A stretch of 13,365 nucleotides of DNA from Bacteroidota bacterium (GTDB taxonomy: Bacteria; Bacteroidota; Bacteroidia; Bacteroidales; Prolixibacteraceae), in contig JAUZOB010000060.1 in NCBI GenBank assembly GCA_030706665.1, forward strand, positions 1-13,365, written 5' to 3'. Positions 1 through 5,734 of the stretch are shown here, piece by piece (position 1 is the first letter of the stretch; every line of letters begins with the position of its first letter). A program made the translations under genes and the position numbers. The notes beneath the pieces were generated by a model, which saw only the letters and a program-made list of their open reading frames with translations, did no database searches and was not told the origin of the DNA.

Positions 1-282
1 ACCAACTATTGTTCCAGGCTGTACTCCTTTGTGATAAACAGAATCATAGAATTCGACACGGAGTCCTTTATCCTCGGCAAGACTTGCCGCAGCCTCTTTA
101 CTAAGCCCCTTAAAATTAGGAACTTCAACAGCATCGCCATGTCCGGTATAGATACGAAGTAAAAACATCAGCAGAGTAAGTAATACAATGGTTATCCCTA
201 TTGCAAACCCCAGATGTTTCAAAAAGACCTTACTTTTAAGAAAAGCTGAAACACTCATAATGTCATTTTCAAATGAATTCAT
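1..282 (-). CDS. PASTA domain membrane protein, N-terminal part (cut by window edge)
   Basis: Reading the minus strand from the ATG at 282-280 gives 94 residues that stay open to the left edge. A short basic cytoplasmic tail leads into one hydrophobic membrane segment (about residues 26-43). A PASTA repeat then begins near residue 52 with VEVPNFKGLS and continues through the typical acidic/hydrophobic pattern to a PGTIVG-like end. PASTA domains bind peptidoglycan or muropeptides, so the domain should face the periplasm. No kinase or transpeptidase domain precedes the membrane segment, so this is a stand-alone PASTA protein, as seen in many Bacteroidota, and not a PknB or PBP2x. An in-frame ATG at 258-256 is an alternative start that would drop eight residues. 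The gene lies downstream of rpmH on the same strand, behind a strong terminator, so it probably has its own promoter. The C-terminus and number of PASTA repeats cannot be seen. Confidence 0.85.
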   Translation of the reverse strand, partial: MNSFENDIMSVSAFLKSKVFLKHLGFAIGITIVLLTLLMFLLRIYTGHGDAVEVPNFKGLSKEAAASLAEDKGLRVEFYDSVYHKGVQPGTIVG

Positions 283-338
283 TCCAAAATTACGTCCGCT
301 GAACAACCTTGAAAGACAAGAATTATAATTCAACAACG

Positions 339-346
339 CAAATTTA
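339..346 (-). promoter_or_regulatory. Putative -7 promoter element for the PASTA gene
   Basis: On the minus strand this reads TAAATTTG, a full match to the Bacteroidota -7 consensus TAnnTTTG, 56 bases upstream of the PASTA gene ATG and downstream of the rpmH terminator. I see no clear TTTG at the expected -33 position, so the call rests on the -7 box and on its location. Confidence 0.4.
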
Positions 347-417
347 GAAACAATCTGTTATGCTCCTTCAGTTGAAGATAAATGAAGAGAAAAAATAATA
401 TCTGTCGCACAAACAAA

Positions 418-469
418 AACAAACAGGAAAAGGTAAGAAACAGCTGTTCCTTACCTTTTCCTGTTTGTT
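418..469 (-). terminator. Rho-independent terminator of rpmH
   Basis: A perfect 20-bp inverted repeat (arms 418-437 and 450-469) encloses a 12-base loop. Read on the minus strand, the hairpin is followed by a T-rich stretch (TTTTTGTTTG type). It sits 15 bases after the rpmH stop codon and separates rpmH from the PASTA gene. Confidence 0.85.
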
Positions 470-484
470 AATTAACCAGATATT

Positions 485-643
485 TTATCCTTTATGACGA
501 GGTTCGTCAGAAACAGATAATCTTTTTCTACCTTTAGCTCTACGGGCAGCAAGTACTTTACGCCCATTAACGGTTGACATTCTTTCTCTAAAACCGTGTT
601 TATTTCTTCTTTTCCTATTCGAAGGCTGATATGTCCTTTTCAT
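485..643 (-). CDS. rpmH: 50S ribosomal protein L34
   Basis: This 52-residue, highly basic protein begins MKRTYQPSNRKRRNKHGF and contains the family signature (RERMSTVNGRKVLAARRAKG). Ribosomal protein L34 is a small component of the large subunit that contacts 23S rRNA. The sequence carries the usual L34 core of about 44 residues plus a short Bacteroidota-style C-terminal tail ending DEPRHKG. The ATG at 643-641 is the only sensible start because the family begins MKRT(Y/F)QPS. The gene has its own upstream promoter (690-720), a small hairpin in the leader and a strong terminator, so it looks like a monocistronic unit that may also receive read-through from rsmG. It is not next to rnpA or dnaA, the arrangement common in other phyla. 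Confidence 0.97.
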   Translation of the reverse strand: MKRTYQPSNRKRRNKHGFRERMSTVNGRKVLAARRAKGRKRLSVSDEPRHKG

Positions 644-645
644 CT

Positions 646-670
646 GTATAAATTTTGCTGATTTTTATAC
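646..670 (-). promoter_or_regulatory. Leader hairpin abutting the rpmH start codon
   Basis: On the minus strand GTATAAA pairs perfectly with TTTATAC across an 11-base loop. The hairpin ends two bases before the rpmH ATG, within the predicted short 5' leader. It is AT-rich and short, so it may be chance. If real, it could influence initiation, for example in ribosomal-protein feedback; that role is inference only. Confidence 0.3.
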
Positions 671-689
671 CCTTGTTTATTTCGGACTG

Positions 690-720
690 CAAAGATAGCC
701 GTTTTTTTATTTCTTCCAAA
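690..720 (-). promoter_or_regulatory. rpmH promoter, Bacteroidota sigma consensus
   Basis: On the minus strand TTTG (720-717) is followed after exactly 19 bases by TATCTTTG (697-690). This matches the Bacteroidota housekeeping promoter TTTG-N19-TAnnTTTG at both boxes. The predicted start point is about 683, giving a leader of roughly 40 bases before the rpmH ATG. It lies wholly in the gap between rsmG and rpmH. Confidence 0.75.
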
Positions 721-737
721 ACTTCAATCTTATTTCT

Positions 738-1358
738 TCAAATTGGAAGATGAATAATTTTCTTTGTTTCAAAAAATTCTTCCGAAAAGTAATCTGACAG
801 ATCAATCACACTTACACTTGAGCTATATCCTTTCAATTCATCATGCAAATCTCCGCCCTTTAAATAAAGAATTCCATTAGGGATTGAATTATGATCTATC
901 TTAGAAACATTCTTTTGCACCCACCCGACAAAAACAGGGAATGAGGTAACTGCACGGCTCACAATAAAATCAAACTTTTCTTTAATTTCCTCAACCCGAG
1001 TATGCTCTGCTTTCAAATTTTTCAACCCAAGAGCCGAGGCAACCTGACGTACGACCTGAATCTTTTTCCCTATGGAATCGACAAGAAGGAATTCACACTC
1101 CGGAAACAGAATTGCTAAAGGAATACCGGGAAATCCACCTCCGGTTCCAACATCAAGAATACGGGTACCGGGTCTGAACGTGATCAGCTTTGCAATTCCT
1201 AACGAATGCAACACATGTCGTTCATACAAATGATCAATATCCTTTCGGGAGATTACATTAATTTTTTCGTTCCACTCCCGATAAAGAGAATCAAGAGCTG
1301 CAAACTTCTCTATCTGTTCCGGCAATAATTGCGGAAAGTATTTTTTTATTAAATCCAT
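738..1358 (-). CDS. rsmG: 16S rRNA (guanine527-N7)-methyltransferase
   Basis: The 206-residue product matches the usual RsmG (GidB) length and architecture. A helical N-terminus with Y-R-E-W-N-E-K-I-N-V-I-S (about 26-37) and HVLHSL (48-53) precedes the SAM-binding motif R-I-L-D-V-G-T-G-G-G-F-P-G-I-P-L (66-81). A further Rossmann strand, FLLVDS, and the conserved FDFIVSRAV segment follow. RsmG uses S-adenosylmethionine to methylate N7 of G527 in the 530 loop of 16S rRNA in the cytoplasm; in other bacteria its loss gives low-level streptomycin resistance. The ATG at 1358-1356 fits the family N-terminus. It lies between the terminator of the sigma-factor unit and rpmH, on the same strand as both. 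I see no terminator directly after it, so its transcript may run into rpmH. Confidence 0.96.
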   Translation of the reverse strand: MDLIKKYFPQLLPEQIEKFAALDSLYREWNEKINVISRKDIDHLYERHVLHSLGIAKLITFRPGTRILDVGTGGGFPGIPLAILFPECEFLLVDSIGKKIQVVRQVASALGLKNLKAEHTRVEEIKEKFDFIVSRAVTSFPVFVGWVQKNVSKIDHNSIPNGILYLKGGDLHDELKGYSSSVSVIDLSDYFSEEFFETKKIIHLPI

Positions 1359-1370
1359 GGTGCAAAAATA

Positions 1371-1397
1371 AAAAAGCGCAGCTTTTTTTGCTACGCT
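1371..1397 (-). terminator. Terminator after the ECF sigma factor
   Basis: Minus-strand RNA would fold an 8-bp stem (1397-1390 with 1382-1375, one G-U pair) around a seven-A loop, followed by a T-rich tail from 1374. It begins 10 bases past the sigma-factor stop and ends just before rsmG. It should close the glycosyltransferase-sigma unit. Confidence 0.75.
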
Positions 1398-1406
1398 AAA
1401 TTCTTC

Positions 1407-2018
1407 TTAATGGTGCATTTCGGAATTACCTATCAACTCATAAAGCTTTTCGCGTGCTCTAAAAAGCTGCGCTTTGACAGTTCCCAAGGGCAAATTTAAC
1501 TCTTTCGCTATCTCCTCATAAGAATACTCTCTGAAGTAACGCATCTCAACAAGAATTCGATAACGTGGCTTTAACCTTCTGACAATTGTTCTAAGTATAA
1601 TCGCTTTTTGCTTTCGAATCAATCGTTCTTCAGGATCAGGAGAATTGGCTCTCAATTTAATCGAAGGCTCCTGATTATCTTGATTATCATTCAACTTTGA
1701 CTCGATAGGAATATAGATACCTCGTTTTTTCCGCAGGAAGTCAATACAGTTATTCGATGCAATTTTAAACAACCATGTACTGAATGCATAATCAGAAGAA
1801 TATTGATGTAGATTTTTAAAAGCTTTACCAAAAGCTTCTAAGGTAAGATCTTCCGCATCATTCTGATTATTCACCATCTTCAGGACCATGTAATAAATAG
1901 CATCTTTATACTTATTCAGGAGTCGGGCAAAAGCCTTCTCATCGCCGGCCACAGCCTGCTCAACCAATATAAAGTCTTGCTTGGCTTTATCAGAAAGATG
2001 TGAATTTATTTCTTCCAT
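1407..2018 (-). CDS. ECF-type RNA polymerase sigma factor (sigma-70 family)
   Basis: The 203-residue protein has the two-domain ECF layout. Region 2 (about 20-100) includes D-A-E-D-L-T-L-E-A-F (54-63) and the promoter-melting segment F-S-T-W-L-F-K-I-A-S-N-N (79-90) with D-F-L-R-K-K-R after it. Region 4 (about 136-195) contains the helix-turn-helix YSYEEIAKELNLPLGTVK and ends in RAREKL. A polar linker of about 35 residues joins them. It would direct core RNA polymerase to a dedicated promoter set. The ATG at 2018-2016 lies inside the last codons of the upstream glycosyltransferase gene (13-base overlap), implying co-transcription and probable translational coupling. No anti-sigma factor, FecR-like regulator or TonB receptor is adjacent, unlike many Bacteroidota ECF factors, so its control and regulon cannot be read from context. 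It is followed by a terminator. Confidence 0.93.
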   Translation of the reverse strand: MEEINSHLSDKAKQDFILVEQAVAGDEKAFARLLNKYKDAIYYMVLKMVNNQNDAEDLTLEAFGKAFKNLHQYSSDYAFSTWLFKIASNNCIDFLRKKRGIYIPIESKLNDNQDNQEPSIKLRANSPDPEERLIRKQKAIILRTIVRRLKPRYRILVEMRYFREYSYEEIAKELNLPLGTVKAQLFRAREKLYELIGNSEMHH

Positions 2019-3157
2019 TTACGTCTTCGTTTTATTAAACGTCCACTTATATACCCGAGAAAATAAAATAATGGATACCACAAACCGCTTATTAACGAAG
2101 ATAAAAATAATTTTTGTTCACCCAAATTTTTTTGAGCTTTTTTAATCATAACCACTTGAAGTACAATTCTCATTAAAAAGAACGGAAGTACCAGAACCAC
2201 AAAGTATTGGAAAAAAGCGAGCACAATAAACATGCTGTAGAACACAATCTTTGAGATCATATCGAGTGCCATAAGGAGTTTTCGATTAAACTTTTGATCA
2301 CGCCACAGCAATCTGTTCTTTAACAAAAACTCATGATAATCTCTCCTGATGATTTCCTCCTCAAAATTGACAATACTGGTAGGATTAAGTTCAACACGTA
2401 CTCTTTCAGGAGTCATAAATTTTTGAAGCAATAATTCATTTTCTGCATAATCACGATTTAGGAGTCCGGCAAAAGCCTTATTTTCAAAGAATGCAGATCT
2501 TCTGAATGCAATATTCCGTCCTTCCAGATAAGTTGGCAATCCGGCCAAAGTAAAAGAAAGACAATAAAGGTTTCTTACAAATCGTTCCAATCGCACCATT
2601 GAGCTCCAATAACCTCCTTTTATCGGATTATTTCCATACCCCAGAACTACATCTACATCCTCATCACAATTACGGGCAAGGGTTTTAAGCCATTCTTTAC
2701 TATTTACAGTTGTAAAAGGATCCATAAAAACCAGCCATTCATATTTCGCGGCCTTCGCACCTAACATTAACGACAGCTTCCAGGAAAAGAATGTTTCTGA
2801 CGGGAGAAATGTAGACCTCAGATTGGGGTACTTTGCTTTTAATCGGATTAGAACCTCCGGAGTATAATCATGAGAGCAGTTATCAACCACAACAACCTCA
2901 AATTCAGGATAGTCCTGATCTAATATTAAGGGAAGATTATTTTCAAGAAACTCTCCACAACTTCTTGAAGGAACTACAATAGAAACAGGAGGCAGATGAT
3001 CATTCCCCTCTTTACGTTTCTTGTAAAAAGCTACTCTTCTAAAAAAAACCAGATAGAAAATAATCTGTATCAGAAAAGCAAGTAAATATATAGATAACAA
3101 GACAATGTCGTTTTCCGAGAGACTGAAATGAAATAAATATTGTTCCACCTTTATCAA
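2006..3157 (-). CDS. Membrane-anchored family 2 glycosyltransferase with altered DxD motif
   Basis: The product is about 383 residues. An N-terminal membrane segment (about 17-39) precedes a GT-A domain opening with P-P-V-S-I-V-V-P-S-R (56-65) and continuing with VVVVDNCSHDYTPEVL (88-103), the usual nucleotide-sugar fold of GT2 enzymes. Two or three hydrophobic segments close the protein (about 304-340 and 352-372), followed by a very basic tail. Where GT2 enzymes normally carry DxD there is M-D-P-F-T-T (145-150), and the acceptor/catalytic region reads N-R-D-Y-A-E-N-E-L (234-242) and not an ED or DDD motif. A membrane-side sugar transfer role is inferred; the substrate is unknown. No ATG fits: the frame opens with TTG at 3157, with GTG at 3148 as the alternative, so the exact start is unsure. 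It overlaps the sigma factor by 13 bases. Confidence 0.85.
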   Translation of the reverse strand: MIKVEQYLFHFSLSENDIVLLSIYLLAFLIQIIFYLVFFRRVAFYKKRKEGNDHLPPVSIVVPSRSCGEFLENNLPLILDQDYPEFEVVVVDNCSHDYTPEVLIRLKAKYPNLRSTFLPSETFFSWKLSLMLGAKAAKYEWLVFMDPFTTVNSKEWLKTLARNCDEDVDVVLGYGNNPIKGGYWSSMVRLERFVRNLYCLSFTLAGLPTYLEGRNIAFRRSAFFENKAFAGLLNRDYAENELLLQKFMTPERVRVELNPTSIVNFEEEIIRRDYHEFLLKNRLLWRDQKFNRKLLMALDMISKIVFYSMFIVLAFFQYFVVLVLPFFLMRIVLQVVMIKKAQKNLGEQKLFLSSLISGLWYPLFYFLGYISGRLIKRRRKWKK

Positions 3158-3170
3158 TTTTTGGTCATCG

Positions 3171-3178
3171 CAAAATTA
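3171..3178 (-). promoter_or_regulatory. Putative -7 element for the glycosyltransferase-sigma unit
   Basis: Minus-strand TAATTTTG matches TAnnTTTG and would start transcription near 3164, a few bases upstream of the TTG/GTG start candidates of the glycosyltransferase. The -33 region (near 3198-3201) reads GTTC and is not a good TTTG match. Confidence 0.45.
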
Positions 3179-3234
3179 ATGAATTGACCGGATCTCAGAA
3201 CTATTTTATAATTAAATGAAGGACGGGGTTTCAG

Positions 3235-3270
3235 GAAAATCTTTTGTTTAAAAGTTTTCTTATATCTTTG
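3235..3270 (+). promoter_or_regulatory. tgt promoter with overlapping quasi-palindrome
   Basis: TATCTTTG at 3263-3270 is a full match to the -7 consensus, 15 bases before the tgt ATG. A TTTG lies at 3243-3246, but the spacing is only 16 bases, so the -33 box is uncertain. Overlapping it, 3235-3259 forms an imperfect palindrome (GAAAA/TTTTC and CTTTT/AAAAG arms with one bulged T). This could be an operator or simply AT-rich chance. Confidence 0.5.
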
Positions 3271-3285
3271 CCTTACTTTACATTT

Positions 3286-4416
3286 ATGAGATTCGACTTA
3301 AATCACACAGCACAAAACACCAAAGCCCGTGCAGGTAAAATTTACACAGGGCATGGTGAAATAGAGACTCCGATTTTTATGCCTGTCGGAACGATAGGCT
3401 CGGTCAAGGGAGTCCACATGAAAGAATTAAAGGAAGACATTGGCGCACAAATTATATTAGGTAACACATACCACCTTTACCTGCGCCCCGGAACCTCTGT
3501 TCTTGAACAGGTTGGAGGACTTCATCGCTTTAATAGCTGGAGTGGTCCTATCCTGACTGACAGCGGAGGATTCCAGGTATTTTCTCTTGGTGACATCCGC
3601 AAACTTTCCGAAGAAGGAGCTCTATTCCAATCGCACATAGATGGTTCAAGACATCAGTTCACTCCTGAGAATGTAATGGACATTCAACGTTCTATCGGAG
3701 CAGATATTATTATGGCTTTTGATGAATGCACACCGGGGGATGCAGACCATGCATATGCGAAGAAATCACTTGCACTTACTCAGCGATGGCTGGAAAGATG
3801 CATCAAAAGGTTTGATGAGACAAAACCGCTTTATGGCTACGAACAGACTCTTTTCCCAATAGTTCAGGGATGTGTTTACCCCGAGCTTCGAAAGAAAGCA
3901 GCAGAACACGTCGCGTCGTTCAATCGCGATGGATATGCAATCGGTGGGCTTGCAGTTGGAGAACCGGAACAAGATATGTACTCAATGATCGAGGTTGTCA
4001 ATGAAATTCTTCCACAAGACAGGCCCCGTTATTTGATGGGAGTAGGAACACCGGTAAATATTCTGGAAGCAATTGATCGCGGAGTTGACATGTTCGACTG
4101 CGTTATGCCTACTCGCAATGGCCGAAATGGAATGCTCTTTACTTCAAAGGGGGTCATCAATATTCGAAACAAAAAATGGGCGACTGATTTTTCGCCAATT
4201 GATCCGGACGGAACCTCACATGTCGATTTACTACATAGTAAAGCATATTTACGCCATCTGTTTCAGGCAAAAGAAATGCTGGGAGCTCAAATAGCCAGCA
4301 TCCATAACCTGGCATTTTATCTTTGGCTCACCAAAGAAGCCAGAAAGCAAATTCTGAATGATACGTTTAAACAGTGGAAAGAAATGATGATAAAACAATT
4401 GTCAGTGCGACTATAA
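3286..4416 (+). CDS. tgt: Queuine/preQ1 tRNA-guanine transglycosylase
   Basis: The enzyme exchanges guanine-34 in tRNAs with GUN anticodons for the queuosine precursor preQ1. The 376-residue protein carries the family landmarks: T-D-S-G-G-F-Q (91-97) with the conserved Asp92, GGLAVGEP, and F-D-C-V-M-P-T-R-N (270-278) with the nucleophilic Asp271. The usual C-x-C-x2-C zinc site is missing: the aligned stretch after SPID reads P-D-G-T-S-H-V-D, so the three cysteine positions are Gly309, Ser311 and Asp314. The histidine ligand position in IHN (His340) is kept. I start at the ATG 3286 and not the upstream in-frame TTG at 3244, because the TTG lies within the promoter and the family begins M-x-F-x-L. 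The permease gene follows 44 bases later on the same strand and may be co-transcribed. Confidence 0.95.
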   Translation: MRFDLNHTAQNTKARAGKIYTGHGEIETPIFMPVGTIGSVKGVHMKELKEDIGAQIILGNTYHLYLRPGTSVLEQVGGLHRFNSWSGPILTDSGGFQVFSLGDIRKLSEEGALFQSHIDGSRHQFTPENVMDIQRSIGADIIMAFDECTPGDADHAYAKKSLALTQRWLERCIKRFDETKPLYGYEQTLFPIVQGCVYPELRKKAAEHVASFNRDGYAIGGLAVGEPEQDMYSMIEVVNEILPQDRPRYLMGVGTPVNILEAIDRGVDMFDCVMPTRNGRNGMLFTSKGVINIRNKKWATDFSPIDPDGTSHVDLLHSKAYLRHLFQAKEMLGAQIASIHNLAFYLWLTKEARKQILNDTFKQWKEMMIKQLSVRL

Positions 4417-4460
4417 CATTTTTTTTACCACCTTTGCAAACTATTGAAGGAATATAAGGA

Positions 4461-5546
4461 ATGCTGAAAAAAATTGACATTTATATTATCCGAAAGTTTC
4501 TGGGTACATTCTTCTATGCAATCGCTCTGATTATTAGCATTGCTATCATATTTGACTTCTCAGAAAAAATTGACGACTTCGTTGAAAAGAATGCAACGAT
4601 GCATCAAGTTATTTTCGATTATTACATGAATTTCATTCCTTATTTCGCAAACCTTTTCAGTGGACTATTTACATTCATCGCAGTAATCTTTTTCACTTCA
4701 AAAATGGCTTACAACTCTGAAATTACTGCTATTTTGAGTAGTGGAATAACTTACCGAAGAATGATGCGCCCCTATTTAATATCAGCGGCAGTCATTGCTT
4801 TATTCTCCTGGACATTAAGCAATTTCATTATCCCCCCTGCAAACAAGGTAAAAATTAAGTTTGAAAACACATTCATTAACACAACAACCAAGTCATCTGA
4901 TGACGCAAACATTCACATGGAGTTAGCCCCTAACGTTTACGTCTATATGCAGAGCTTCTCTTCACAAACAAAAACCGGATATAAATTCACTATCGAAAAA
5001 TTTAACGACAGACAAGAATTACGATCCAAACTTAGCTCTGAAACAGTCCAATACGACACAGTCAAACACGTATGGAGGGCAAACAATTATTTTATCCGAA
5101 CACTTGACGGAGAAAAAGAGAAATTGATCTATGGCACTTCTATTGACACAACGCTAAGTATACTTCCTACAGACTTTAATTTGGACAAGAATGCAGTAGA
5201 AACGTTTAACTTATTCCAGTTAAACAGATACATTAAAGAACAAAAATCCAGAGGACTTGGAAACGTAATACTTTTTGAGATAGAACGCAATAAAAGAACA
5301 GCAGCCTGTTTTTCCGCATTTATCCTGACGATTATTGGGGTTTCACTAGCATCTCGAAGAGTTCGGGGAGGATTGGGATTACACCTCGGTTTAGGAATGC
5401 TTTTAAGTTTTTCTTATATCATGTTTCAACAGGTAACTAAAGTTTTTGCATTAAGCGGTGCCCTACCTCCAATGATTGCGACCTGGATTCCAAACATCAT
5501 TTACACAATCATTGCAATTATCCTATACCGGAGAGCTTCGAACTAA
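4461..5546 (+). CDS. LptF/LptG-family lipopolysaccharide export permease
   Basis: The 361-residue protein shows the YjgP/YjgQ pattern. Three membrane segments at the N-terminus (about 12-31, 57-79, 99-121) are followed by a soluble beta-rich periplasmic domain (about 125-275, with the typical HVWRANNYFIRTLDGEKE strand pattern). Three more membrane segments end the protein (about 279-298, 306-326, 336-356). The N-terminal K-K-I-D-I-Y-I-I-R-K-F-L is characteristic. LptF and LptG form the inner-membrane channel that, with the LptB ATPase, extracts LPS and passes it to the periplasmic Lpt bridge. Only one paralogue is present here, and sequence alone does not let me assign F or G. The ATG at 4461 fits the family start. 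A tgt-permease arrangement is familiar in Bacteroidota, although the two functions are not linked biochemically. Confidence 0.92.
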   Translation: MLKKIDIYIIRKFLGTFFYAIALIISIAIIFDFSEKIDDFVEKNATMHQVIFDYYMNFIPYFANLFSGLFTFIAVIFFTSKMAYNSEITAILSSGITYRRMMRPYLISAAVIALFSWTLSNFIIPPANKVKIKFENTFINTTTKSSDDANIHMELAPNVYVYMQSFSSQTKTGYKFTIEKFNDRQELRSKLSSETVQYDTVKHVWRANNYFIRTLDGEKEKLIYGTSIDTTLSILPTDFNLDKNAVETFNLFQLNRYIKEQKSRGLGNVILFEIERNKRTAACFSAFILTIIGVSLASRRVRGGLGLHLGLGMLLSFSYIMFQQVTKVFALSGALPPMIATWIPNIIYTIIAIILYRRASN

Positions 5547-5552
5547 AATATG

Positions 5553-5579
5553 ATTTGTTCTGTTTTTCACCGAACAAAT
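5553..5579 (+). terminator. Weak hairpin after the permease gene, possible terminator
   Basis: ATTTGTTC (5553-5560) pairs perfectly with GAACAAAT (5572-5579) around an 11-base T-rich loop, seven bases after the permease stop codon. The stem is AT-rich and the downstream tail (ATTAAAAATC) is not a T-run, so termination here is only possible. Confidence 0.35.
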
Positions 5580-5640
5580 ATTAAAAATCAGCATATAACT
5601 TCTCGAGGGATGTAACATTCTATTCCTCTATTCTATTATA

Positions 5641-5681
5641 GAAATAAAAATTTCTATTTTTGATGCGGAAATTTTTATTTC
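5641..5681. repeat. 14-bp perfect inverted repeat bracketing a -7 box
   Basis: GAAATAAAAATTTC (5641-5654) and GAAATTTTTATTTC (5668-5681) are exact reverse complements separated by 13 bases. The spacer holds TATTTTTG (5655-5662), a full match to the Bacteroidota -7 box on the plus strand. The arrangement could be an operator around the promoter of the carboxyltransferase operon. The low complexity of the arms leaves chance possible, and no clear TTTG lies at -33. Confidence 0.5.
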
Positions 5682-5734
5682 CTAAAACGATTAAACCCTA
5701 TATTGGGAAAATTTTGTTAACCAAATTTTATCGT

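Noticed and set aside
3766..3972. A 68-codon minus-strand frame inside tgt
   Set aside because: It is antisense to a conserved catalytic gene, with no start context and no recognisable domain.
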